Shown piece after piece: positions 1 through 12,400 of a DNA stretch of 64,000 nucleotides. The stretch comes from Mimachlamys varia (lineage: Eukaryota > Mollusca > Bivalvia > Pectinida > Pectinidae), in NCBI GenBank assembly GCA_947623455.1, contig OX392532.1:47247058-47311057 (forward strand), read 5' to 3'. Under the pieces are notes generated by a model. That model was not told the origin of the DNA. It did not search any database and was given only the letters and a program-made list of their open reading frames with translations. Made by a program: the position numbers and the translations under genes. Position 1 is the first letter of the stretch. Each line of letters opens with the position of its first letter.

Positions 1-3000
1 TATCACCCCCGTGATGTAGACTGTTAGAATCTATCACCCCTGTGTGATATAGACTGATAGAATCTATCACCCCTGTGTGATGTAGACTGTTAGAATCTAT
101 CATCCCTGTGTGATGTAGACTGATAGAATCTATCACCCCTGTGTGATGTAGACTGTTAGAATCTATCACCCCTGTGTGATGTAGACTGTTAGAATCTATC
201 ACCCCTGTGTGATTTAGACTGTTAGAATCTATCACCCCTGTGTGATGTAGACTGATAGAATCTATCACCCCTGTGTGATGTAGACTGATAGAATCTATCA
301 CCACTGTGTGATGTAGACTGATAGAATCTATCACCCCTGTGTGATGTAGACTGATAGAATCTATCACCCCTGTGTGATGTAGACTGTTAGAATCTATCAC
401 CCCTGTGTGATGTAGACTGTTAGAATCTATCACCCCTGTGTGATGTAGACTGTTAGAATCTATCACCCCTGTGTGATTTAGACTGTTAGAATCTATCACC
501 CCTGTGTGATGTAGACTGATAGAATCTATCACCCCTGTGTGATGTAGACTGATAGAATCTATCACCCCTGTGTGATGTAGACTGTTAGAATCTATCACTC
601 CTGTGTGATGTAGACTGTTAGAATCTATCACCCCTGTGTGATGTAGACTGTTAGGATCTATCACCCCTGTGTGATGTAGACTAATAGAATCTATCACCTC
701 TGTGTGATGTAGACTGATAGAATCTATCACCCCTGTGATGTAGACTGTTAGAATCTATCACCCCTGTGTGATGTAGACTGTTAGAATCTATCACCCCTGT
801 GTGATGTAGACTAATAGAATCTATCACCCCTGTGTGATGTAGACTGTTAGAATCTATCACCCCTGTGTGATGTAGACTAATAGAATCTATCACCCTGTGT
901 GATGTAGACTAATAGAAGCTATCACCCCCGTGTGATGTAGACTGTTAGAATATATCACCCCTGTGTGATGTAGACTGTTAGAATCTATCACCCCTGTGTG
1001 ATGTAGACTGTTAGAATCTATCACCCCTGTGTGATGTAGACTAATAGAAGCTATCACCCCCGTGTGATGTAGACTGTTAGAATATATCACCTCTGTGTGA
1101 TGTAGACTGTTAGAATCTATCACCCCTGTGTGATGTAGACTGTTAGAATCTATCACCCCTGTATGATGTAGACTATTAGAATCTATCACCCCTGTGTGAT
1201 GTAGACTGTTAGAATCTATCACCCCTGTGTGATGTAGACTGTTAGAATCTATCACCCCTGTGTGATGTAGACTGTTAGAATCTATCACCCCTGTGTGATG
1301 TAGACTGTTAGAATCTACCACCCCTGTGTGATGTAGACTATTAGAATCTATCACCCCTGTGTGATGTAGAATAATAGAATATACCACCCCTGTGTGATGT
1401 AGACTGTTAGAATCTATCACCCCTGTGTGATGTAGACTGTTAGAATCTATCACCCCTGTGTGATGTAGACTGTTATAATCTATCACCCCTGTGTGATGTA
1501 GACTGTTAGAATCTATCAACTTTGTGTGATGTAGACTGTTAGAATCTATCACCCCTGTGTGATGTAGACTGTTAGAATCTATCACCCTTGTGTGATGTAG
1601 ACTGTTAGAATATATCACCCCCGTGTGATGTAGACTGTTAGAATCTATCATCCCTGTGTGATGTAGACTGTTAGAATCTATCACCCCCGTGTGATGTAGA
1701 CTGTTAGAATCTATCACCCCTGTGTGATGTAGACTGTTAGAATCTATCACCCCTGTGTGATTTAGACTGTTAGAATCTATCACCCCTGTGTGATGTAGAC
1801 TGATAGAATCTATCACCCCTGTGTGATGTAGACTGATAGAATCTATCACCACTGTGTGATGTAGACTGATAGAATCTATCACCCCTGTGTGATGTAGACT
1901 GATAGAATCTATCACCCCTGTGTGATGTAGACTGATAGAATCTATCACCCCTGTGTGATGTAGACTGTTAGAATCTATCACCCCTGTGTGATGTAGACTG
2001 TTAGAATCTATCACCCCTGTGTGATTTAGACTGTTAGAATCTATCACCCCTGTGTGATGTAGACTGATAGAATCTATCACCCCTGTGTGATGTAGACTGA
2101 TAGAATCTATCACCCCTGTGTGATGTAGACTGTTAGAATCTATCACTCCTGTGTGATGTAGACTGTTAGAATCTATCACCCCTGTGTGATGTAGACTGTT
2201 AGGATCTATCACCCCTGTGTGATGTAGACTAATAGAATCTATCACCTCTGTGTGATGTAGACTGATAGAATCTATCACCCCTGTGATGTAGACTGTTAGA
2301 ATCTATCACCCCTGTGTGATGTAGACTGTTAGAATCTATCACCCCTGTGTGATGTAGACTAATAGAATCTATCACCCCTGTGTGATGTAGACTGTTAGAA
2401 TCTATCACCCCTGTGTGATGTAGACTAATAGAATCTATCACCCTGTGTGATGTAGACGAATAGAAGCTATCACCCCCGTGTGATGTAGACTGTTAGAATA
2501 TATCACCCCTGTGTGATGTAGACTGTTAGAATCTATCACCCCTGTGTGATGTAGACTGTTAGAATCTATCACCCCTGTGTGATGTAGACTAATAGAATAT
2601 ATCACCTCTGTGTGATGTAGACTAATAGAATATATCACCTCTGTGTGATGTAGACTGTTAGAATCTATCACTCCTGTGTGATGTAGACTGTTAGAATCTA
2701 TCACCCCTGTGTGATGTAGACTGTTAGAATCTATCACCCCTGTGTGATGTAGACTGTTAGAATCTATCACCCCTGTGTGATGTAGACTGTTAGAATCTAT
2801 CACCCCTGTGTGATGTAGACTGTTAGAATCTACCACCCCTGTGTGATGTAGACTATTAGAATCTACCACCCCTGTGTGATGTAGACTATTAGAATCTATC
2901 ACCCCTGTGTGATGTAGAATAATAGAATATACCACCCCTGTGTGATGTAGACTGTTAGAATCTATCACCCCTGTGTGATGTAGACTGTTAGAATCTATCA

Positions 3001-5965
3001 CCCCTGTGTGATGTAGACTGTTATAATCTATCAACTTTGTGTGATGTAGACTGTTAGAATCTATCACCCCTGTGTGATGTAGACTGTTAGAATCTATCAC
3101 CCTTGTGTGATGTAGACTGTTAGAATATATCACCCCCGTGTGATGTAGACTGTTAGAATCTATCATCCCTGTGTGATGTAGACCAATAGAATCTATCATC
3201 CCTGTGTGATGTAGACTAATAGAAGCTATCACCCCTGTGTGATGTAGACTGTTAGAATCTATCACCCCCGTGTGATGTAGACTGTTAGAATCTATCACCC
3301 CCGTGTGATGTAGACTGTTAGAATCTATCACCCCCGTGTGATGTAGGCTGTTAGAACCTATCACCCCCGTGTGATGTAGACTGTTAGAATCTATCACCCC
3401 TGTGTGATGTAGACTGTTAGAATCTATCACCCCCGTGTGATGTAGACTGTTAGAATATATCACCTCTGTGTGATGTAGACTGTTAGAATCTATCACTCCT
3501 GTGTGATGTAGACTGTTAGAATCTATCACCCCTGTGTGATGTAGACTATTAGAATCTATCACCCCTGTGTGATGTAGACTGTTAGAATCTATCACCCCTG
3601 TGTGATGTAGACTGTTAGAATCTATCACCCCTGTGTGATGTAGACTGTTAGAATCTATCACCCCTGTGTGATGTAGACTGTTAGAATCTACCACCCCTGT
3701 GTGATGTAGACTATTAGAATCTATCACCCCTGTGTGATGTAGAATAATAGAATATACCACCCCTGTGTGATGTAGACTGTTAGAATCTATCACCCCTGTG
3801 TGATGTAGACTGTTAGAATCTATCACCACTGTGTGATGTAGACTGTTATAATCTATCACCCCTGTGTGATGTAGACTGTTAGAATCTATCAACTTTGTGT
3901 GATGTAGACTGTTAGAATCTATCACCCCTGTGTGATGTAGACTGTTAGAATCTATCACCCTTGTGTGATGTAGACTGTTAGAATATATCACCCCCGTGTG
4001 ATGTAGACTGTTAGAATCTATCATCCCTGTGTGATGTAGACTGTTAGAATCTATCACCCCCGTGTGATGTAGACTGTTAGAATCTATCACCCCTGTGTGA
4101 TGTAGACTATTAGAATCTATCATCCCTGTGTGATGTAGACCAATAGAATCTATCATCCCTGTGTGATGTAGACTAATAGAAGCTATCACCCCTGTGTGAT
4201 GTAGACTGTTAGAATCTATCACCCCCGTGTGATGTAGACTGTTAGAATCTATCACCCCCGTGTGATGTAGACTGTTAGAATCTATCACCCCTGTGTGATG
4301 TAGGCTGCTAGAATCTATCACCCCTGTGTGATGTAGGCTGTTAGAACCTATCACCCCCGTGTGATGTAGACTGTTAGAATCTATCACCCCTGTGTGATGT
4401 AGACTGTTAGAATCTATCACCCTTGTGTGATGTAGACTGTTAGAATCTATCACCCCTGTGTGATGTAGACTATTAGAATCTATCATCCCTGTGTGATGTA
4501 GACCAATAGAATCTATCATCCCTGTGTGATGTAGACTGTTAGAATCTATCACCCCTGTGTGATGTAGACTGTTAGAATCTATCACCCCCGTGTGATGTAG
4601 ACTGTTAGAATCTATCACCCCCGTGTGATGTAGACTGTTAGAATCTATCACCCCTGTGTGATGTAGGCTGCTAGAATCTATCACCCCTGTGTGATGTAGG
4701 CTGTTAGAACCTATCACCCCCGTGTGATGTAGACTGTTAGAATCTATCACCCCTGTGTGATGTAGACTGTTAGAATCTATCACCCCCGTGTGATGTAGAC
4801 TGTTAGAATCTATCACCCCTGTGTGATGTAGACTATTAGAATCTATCATCCCTGTGTGATGTAGACCAATAGAATCTATCATCCCTGTGTGATGTAGACT
4901 GTTAGAATCTATCACCCCTGTGTGATGTAGACTGTTAGAATCTATCACCCCCGTGTGATGTAGACTGTTAGAATCTATCACCCCCGTGTGATGTAGACTG
5001 TTAGAATCTATCACCCCTGCGTGATGTAGGCTGTTAGAATCTATCACCCCTGTGTGATGTAGGCTGTTAGAACCTATCACCCCCGTGTGATGTAGACTGT
5101 TAGAATCTATCACCCCTGTGTGATGTAGACTGTTAGAATCTATCACCCCCGTGTGATGTAGACTGTTAGAATCTATCACCCCCGTGTGATGTAGACTGTT
5201 AGAATCTATCACCCCCGTGTGATGTAGACTGTTGGAATCTATCACCCCTGTGTGATGTAGACTGTTAGAATCTATCACCCCTGTGTGATGTAGACTGATA
5301 GAATCTATCACCCCCGTGTGATGTAGGCTGTTAGAATCTATCACCCCCGTGTGATGTAGACTGTTAGAATCTATCACCCCTGTGTGATGTAGGCTGTTAG
5401 AATCTATCACCCCTGTGTGATGTAGACTGTTAGAATCTATCACCCCTGTGTGATGTAGACTGTTAGAATCTATCACCCCTGTGTGATGTAGACTGTTAGA
5501 ATCTATCACCCCCGTGTGATGTAGACTGTTAGAATCTATCACCCCTGTGTGATGTAGACTGTTAGAATCTATCACCCCTGTATGATGTAGACTGTTAGAA
5601 TCTATCACCCCAGTGTGATGTAGACTGTTAGAATCTATCACCCCTGTGTGATGTATACTAATAGAATCTATCACCCCTGTGTGATGTAGACTGTTAGAAT
5701 CTATCACCCCTGTGTGATGTAGACTGTTAGAATCTATCACCCCGGTGTGATGTAGACAGTTAGAATCTATCACCCCTGTGTGATGTAGACTATTAGAATC
5801 TATCACCCGTGTGATGTAGACTGTTAGAATCTATCATCCCTGTGTGATGTAGACTGTTAGAATCTATCACCCCTGTGTGATGTAGACTGTTAGAATCTAT
5901 AACCCCTGTGTGATGTAGACTGTTAGAATCTATCACCCCTGTGTGATGTAGACTAATAGAATCTA
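1..5965. repeat. 33-bp minisatellite/satellite array with higher-order structure
   Basis: About 180 head-to-tail copies of a 33-bp unit (core TGTGATGTAGACTGTTAGAA followed by TCTATCACCCCTG). The array is cut by the window start. Each unit carries a short inverted repeat, ATCAC-N6-GTGAT. Because 33 is a multiple of three and the minus strand lacks stops in one frame, it yields long artificial reading frames of an 11-residue repeat; they have no start context, splice logic or family resemblance. A rare pair of deletions (a 30/31-bp unit near 733 and a 32-bp unit near 890) recurs exactly 1548 bp later (near 2281 and 2440), equal to 47 units minus 3 bp, showing segmental duplication inside the array. 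Further blocks repeat between 3.0 and 5.2 kb. Confidence 0.95.
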
Positions 5966-6282
5966 TCTCTATCTGAGAAATCTCAACCTGAGGGTAAAAA
6001 TTAATAATTTTAGCAAGATGTATTGTCGCATGCTATAATTAATTTTATCCCGAGGAGTGTGATTTCTGTCTGGATTATATACAAGGTTGATTGATTATTT
6101 CTCCCACACTTCCCTAACATAAAACTAGAACTGTAAGCCGATGGCTGACTAATACCCCCCCGCTACCTCTTATTAGAGGTGTCTGACATGTTTTTGAAAA
6201 AAACATGATGTAGTACAAGTTGTATATAACATGCATTATATAATGTTAACAGTCAGCAGAATTTTAAAAGCTGAACGGACAA
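5966..6282. other. Spacer between satellite and pearl-like element
   Basis: Non-repetitive, moderately AT-rich sequence without a credible exon. A C-run (TAATACCCCCCCGC) near 6150 resembles the C-run at the far hairpin end of the next element, and may mark the left end of that element. Confidence 0.5.
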
Positions 6283-8055
6283 ATTTTAACCTGTGTATAG
6301 TAATCCTCAACATTACTTACTGCGAAGTTTCATTGAAAATGACCCAGTAGTTTAGAAGAAGTTGTCCAGACATCATGTTATTACGGAAACCTGTGTATAG
6401 TCACCTCATTATCATGGCAACCAAAACTTTGACAAACAAAACCCTGTATGCAAATCTATACATGGTCCCCAACAATACTGCCAAGTTTCACTGAAATTGA
6501 TCCAGTAGTTTAGGAGGAGTTGTCCGGACAACATTTTATTATGGAAACCTGTGTATAGTGACCTGGTTACCATGTCAACCAAAATTTTGACAAACAAAAC
6601 TCTGCATGCACATCTACACATGGTCCCCAACAATACTGCCAAGTTTCATTAAACTCGATCCAGTGGTTTATAGGAAGTTGTCCGGACAACACGTTATTAC
6701 GGAAACCTGTGTATAGTGACCTGGTTACCATGGCAACCAAAATTTTGACAAACGAAACTCTGCATGCACATCTACACATGGTCCCCAACAATACTGCCAA
6801 GTTTTATTGAAATCGATCCAGTAGTTTAGGAGGAGTTGTCCGGACAACATTTTATTATGGAAACCTGTGTATAGTGACCTGGTTACCATGGCAACCAAAA
6901 TTTTGACAAACAAAACTCTGCATGCACATCTACACATGGTCCCCAACAATACTGCCAAGTTTTATTGAAATCGATCCAGTGGTTTATAGGAAGTTGTCCG
7001 GACAACACGTTATTACCGAAACCTGTGTATAGTGACCTGGTTACCATGGCAACCAAAATTTTGACAAACGAAACTCTGCATGCACATCTACACATGGTCC
7101 CCAACAATACTGCCAAGTTTTATTGAAATCGATCGAGTAGTTTAGGAGGAGTTGTCCGGACAACATTTTATTATGGAAACCTGTGTATAGTGACCTGGTT
7201 ACCATGGCAACCAAAATTTTGACAAACAAAACCCTGTATGCAAATCTATACATGGTCCCCAACAATACTGCCAAGTTTCACTGAAATTGATCCAGTAGTT
7301 TAGGAGGAGTTGTCCGGACAACATTTTATTATGGAAACCTATGTATAGTGACCTGGTTACCATGGCAACCAAAATTTTGACAAACAAAACTCTGCATGCA
7401 CATCTACACATGGTCCCCAACAATACTGCCAAGTTTCATTAAACTCGATCCAGTGGTTTATAGGAAGTTGTCCGGACAACACGTTATTACGGAAACCTGT
7501 GTATAGTGACCTGGTTACCATGGCAACCAAAATTTTGACAAACGAAACTCTGCATGCACATCTACACATGGTCCCCAACAATACTGCCAAGTTTTATTGA
7601 AATCGATCCAGTAGTTTAGGAGGAGTTGTCCGGACAACATTTTATTATGGAAACCTGTGTATAGTGACCTGGTTACCATGGCAACCAAAATTTTGACAAA
7701 CAAAACCCTGCATGCACATCTACACATGGTCCCCAACAATACTGCCAAGTTTTATTGAAATCGATCGAGTAGTTTAGGAGGAGTTGTCCGGACAACATTT
7801 TATTATGGAAACCTGTGTATAGTGACCTGGTTACCATGGCAACCAAAATTTTGACAAACGAAACCCTGCATGCACATCTACACATGGTCCCCAACAATAC
7901 TGCCAAGTTTTATTGAAATCGATCCAGTAGTTTAGGAGGAGTTGTCCGGACAACATTTTTCTACGGACAGACGGACAGACGGACAGACGGACAGACAGAC
8001 GGACAGACAAGCTGATTCCAGTATACCCCCCCTAACTTCGTTGCGGGGGGGTATA
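6283..8055 (+). mobile_element. Pearl/Helentron-like non-autonomous element with 158-bp tandem core
   Basis: About ten and a half copies of a 158-bp unit run from roughly 6283 to 7958. Each full unit contains GGTTACCATGGCAACC and a perfect palindrome GTTGTCCGGACAAC. The last copy passes into a tetranucleotide GGAC/AGAC microsatellite (about 7966-8008) and then a strong terminal hairpin: TATACCCCCCC at 8022-8032 pairs perfectly with GGGGGGGTATA at 8045-8055 across a 12-base loop. A roughly 160-bp tandem core, a tetranucleotide microsatellite and a conserved flank is the architecture described for bivalve 'pearl' elements, related to Helitron-like non-autonomous elements. The 77-residue minus-strand frames in each unit are by-products of the repeat. 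Family assignment rests on architecture, not on alignment. Confidence 0.7.
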
Positions 8056-8338
8056 ATAAGTTGTAATGTGAACTCAGTGCATTGCACAGTCATCAATGGC
8101 ATATGCACTGTGTGACAAAGTTGGTGACATTTCTCTAGTTACACTGGGTAGTGCATAGAGTGATGACGCGATATTGACGTTTAAGAACGATAGCTCGTGT
8201 GAGCTGTCTTTTCCCTACCCCAGTCAAAGAAAAATTGTCTTTTCCCTAGTATAAATGGGAATGAACCTGTGAAGTGTGGGAGAAATCACAGTGTACAATC
8301 ATGTATTGTATTTTCTGTCCATGTGTAACATATAGCTA
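8056..8338. other. Short unique spacer, downstream of ZNHIT3
   Basis: Unique sequence between the pearl-like element and the 34-bp array. It is where the ZNHIT3 transcript might end, but I see no AATAAA or ATTAAA on the minus strand here. Confidence 0.4.
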
Positions 8339-9493
8339 ACAGACTCAGGACCAGTGTAACGAATCCTCACTGGCAGACTCAGGACCAGGGTAACGAACCG
8401 TCACTGGCAGACTCAGGACCAGGGTAAGGAATCCTCACTGGCAGACTCAGGACCAGGGTAACCAATCCTCACTGACAGACTCTGGACCAGGGTAAGGAGT
8501 CGTCACTGACAGACTCAGGACCAGAGTAACAAATCCCCACTGACAGACTCAGGACCAGGGTAAGGAATCGTCACTGACAGACTCAGGACCAGGGTAACAA
8601 ATCCCCACTGACAGACTCAGGACCAGGGTAATCAATCCTCACTGACAGACTCAGGACCAGGGTAATCAATCCTCACTGACAGACTCAGGACCAGGGTAAC
8701 GAATCCTCACTGTCAGACTCAGGACCAGGGTAACGAATCCTCACTGACAGACTCAGGACCAGGGTAACGAATCCTCACTGACAGACTCAGGACCAGGGTA
8801 ACAAATCCCCACTGACAGACTCAGGACCAGGGTAACGAACCGTCACTGGCAGACTCAGGACCAGGGTAATCAATCCTCACTGACAGACTCAGGACCAGGG
8901 TAATCAATCCTCACTGACAGACTCAGGACCAGGGTAACGAATCCTCACTGTCAGACTCAGGACCAGGGTAACGAATCCTCACTGACAGACTCAGGACCAG
9001 GGTAACGAATCCTCACTGACAGACTCAGGACCAGGGTAACAAATCCCCACTGACAGACTCAGGACCAGGGTAATCAATCCTCACTGACAGACTCAGGACC
9101 AGGGTAACAAATCCCCACTGACAGACTCAGGACCAGGGTAATCAATCCTCACTGACAGACTCAGGACCAGGGTAACGAATCCTCACTGACAGACTCAGGA
9201 CCAGGGTAACGAATCATCACTGACAGACTCAGGACCAGGGTAACGAATCATCACTGTCAGACTCAGGACCAGGGTAATCAATCCTCACTGACAGACTCAG
9301 GACCAGGGTAAGGAATCGTCACTGACAGACTCAGGACCAGGGTAACGAATCCTCACTGACAGACTCAGGACCAGGGTAATGAATCATCACTGATAGACTC
9401 AGGACCAGGGTAACGAATCCTCACTGTCAGACTCAGGACCAGGGTAACGAATCCTCACTGTCAGACTCAGGACCAGGGTAACGAATCCTCACA
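8339..9493 (-). repeat. 34-bp array derived from the end of the ZNHIT3 reading frame
   Basis: About 34 tandem copies of a 34-bp unit (plus strand CAGACTCAGGACCAGGGTAA then CGAATCCTCACTGA). Read on the minus strand, the unit is the last eight or so codons of ZNHIT3, including its TGA stop, plus the first bases after the stop. The copy at 9467-9493 is itself the coding end. The array therefore forms the 3' untranslated or flanking region and consists of duplicated C-terminal codons. Variants such as CGAATCCTC, CAAATCCCC and TCAATCCTC recur in blocks, indicating multi-unit duplication. Confidence 0.93.
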
Positions 9494-12400
9494 GTCTTTG
9501 TCCTCAACAATATTTAAACACTGATCCACGAACTCTGTGAAGATCGGCTCCTGCATGGCGGTGTCCATGGCTGTCCGAGGGTTGTCTGCCTTTGTTAGTC
9601 CAGACATCATGTCACGTAAGTGAGGATTTTCTAGCAGAGCGTGGAGGTCTGGACACTCACCTAGAGAAGGATAAAGTTATCTGTTAAGTAACAGGGCGAT
9701 ACTGGTATGTTAAGTTAAAACTTGACACTCCTGGGTTTCATCTAGTTACTGAAAACATACTAGTGTTTGGCGCTCTCAAATTTTAATGCAAAATCAAATT
9801 TAAACAGTTAAGTGCATTCATGAATTGGGGCACTCGAGAAAGTAATATATAGAAAGCGTAATTAGCCCAACACTGGAGACAGCAATATAGAAAGTGTAAT
9901 TAGCCCAACACTCGAGAAAGCAATATATAGAAAGTGTAATTAGCCCAACACTCAAGAAAGCAATATATAGAAAATGTAATTAGCCCAACACTGGAGACAG
10001 CAATATATAGAAAATGTAATTAGCCCAACACTGGAGAAAGAAACATATAGAAAGTGTAATTAGCCCAACACTCGAGAAAGCAATACATAGAAAATGTAAT
10101 TAGCCCAACACTCAAGAAAGCAATACATAGAAAATGTAATTAGTCCAACACTCGAGAAAGCAATACCTAGTAAATGTAATTAGCCCAACCCTGTAGAAAG
10201 CAATATATAGAAAATGTAATTGGCCCAACACTCGAGAAAGCGATACATAGAAAATGTAATTTGCCCAACCCTAGAGAAAGCGATACATAGAAAATGTAAT
10301 TAGCCCAACACTCGAGAAAGCAATACATAGAAAATGTAATTGGCCCAACACTCAAGAAAGCAATACATAGAAAATGTAATTAGCCCGACACTCGAGAAAG
10401 CAATACATAGAAAATGTAATTAGCCCAACACTCGAGAAAGCAATACATAGAAAATGTAATTAGCCCAACACCCGAGAAAGCGATACATAGAAAATGTAAT
10501 TAGCCCAACCCTCGAGAAAGCAATACATAGAAAATGTAATTAGCCCAACCCTCGAGAAAGCGATACATAGAAAATGTAATTAGCCCAACCCTCGAGAAAG
10601 CAATACATAGAAAATGTAATTAGCCCAACCCTCGAGAAAGCAATACATATATAATTGGCCCAACCCTCAAGAAAGCAATACATAGAAAATGTAATTAGCC
10701 CAACCCTCGAGAAAGCAATACATAGAAAATGTAATTAGCCCAACCCTCGAGAAAGCAATACATAGAAAATGTAATTAGTCAAACCCTCGAGAAAGCCATA
10801 CATAGAAAATGTAATTAGCCCAACCCTCGAGAAAGCAATACATAGAAAATGTAATTAGCACCCTCGAGAAAGCGATACATAGAAAATGTAATTAGCCCAA
10901 CCCTCGAGAAAGCAATACATAGAAAATGTAATTAGCCCAACCCTCGAGAAAGCGATACATAGAAAATGTAATTAGCCCAATAATAATTTAGCGGAACACA
11001 TTCAGCATGAAAATCACGAAATAAAATTACTGCATACAGTTTTCCAGAATACCAGTTCTACTACATGTAATTTTAAGTAGAAGAGGTCGAGAAATCTTCA
11101 TACATTTTCACTCGAGAACAATGTAAGCATCCCACAACTAACCTAGCTGTTGTAGCTGGTGGACAGACAGTGTATCCTCTGTTGCTTCTTCGTCATCTTC
11201 TGGTTTATAAAGTTTGTCCATTTCTACAATCCACAGAATAATAATTAATTATCCAATCAACTCACTTGACTTATTGATGCAAATTTTGATACAGGAAATT
11301 TACAAAAAGTAGATTTAACATTGAAATCAAACGACTTTTACATTTCAACTCATTTTAAGTTCATACTGGTAAAACCAGGGGGACTCTTTATAGTTTTCCT
11401 CTCTGTCCGAGAACTTGCATACATAATTATTAATAACATGAGTTGTTAGTGCTCTAGTAACTTCATTCCTTTCAGAGAGATTTTGAATAAACATCTCACA
11501 CTTATACAAGATCAAAATGTCTCGGCCAAGTTCCAGTTTCAGGATTGTTGAGCCGATGTCAAGGTCATCTGTACTACTTTAGAAAGCCATTGTCGGAGCT
11601 CTAGCAGCTTCATTCATTACGGGGTTTTGAATAAACATCCTACACTTCTAAATATATATGATATCATGACAAAGTTTGAGTTTTATGGTTGTAGAATTGA
11701 GGTTTTTAATCAGTACTGTGTAGGGACACGAATCGTATTTCACCAAATAAATGAACTGTGCATTTACAAAAACACAAAATCAACAATATAGTGTAAAAGT
11801 TTCCATTTCAAATCTTTAGAAATAATGTCCAGTATAGACGACCTTCTCTTCAAAAGCAGTTGGTCAAACGTAGTGGTCAAAAGCAGTTGGTCAAACGCAG
11901 TGGTCAAAACCAGTTGGTCAAAACCAGTTGGACAAACGCAGTTGGTCTAAACCAGTTGGAAATATAACAATTCATCAAAGACCAGTGTCTAATTTACCGA
12001 GCAGGACTTACAATCCACACGATGAATGAGCAACTTTGTTTCATTATTTGAGCGATGCCAATTGAATTTGTATAGTTTTTTTATTTTCATAATACAACAT
12101 TTAGATATTTCAATTTAATTTTTCTAAGCAACATAAACTTTGATAGCAATGAACAGATGTGTCATTTAAACAATAATTTCTAAACAGCTTTATGAGGCTG
12201 AACATGAAATGAAAACATGGTGACCTTTTGACCAAAAACTCAATCCAACTTTATATTACCTGATAAGCTAACATTGTATGAAGTTTACACCAAATCAATC
12301 AATCCTTTCCAAAGTTATCATCTGGAAACCAAGATTCGACAAAAAATATCTATTTTTAGCAACAGCGACCTTCATTGTTAATATTATGACAGTCAATGAC

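Noticed and set aside
890..5806. Long minus-strand reading frames (462 and 1122 residues) of an 11-residue repeat
   Set aside because: They exist because the 33-bp unit lacks stops in one frame. They break wherever a unit is not 33 bp, have no exon signals and match no family I know.
1..9493. CRISPR array
   Set aside because: Units are contiguous without unique spacers and the DNA is eukaryotic.
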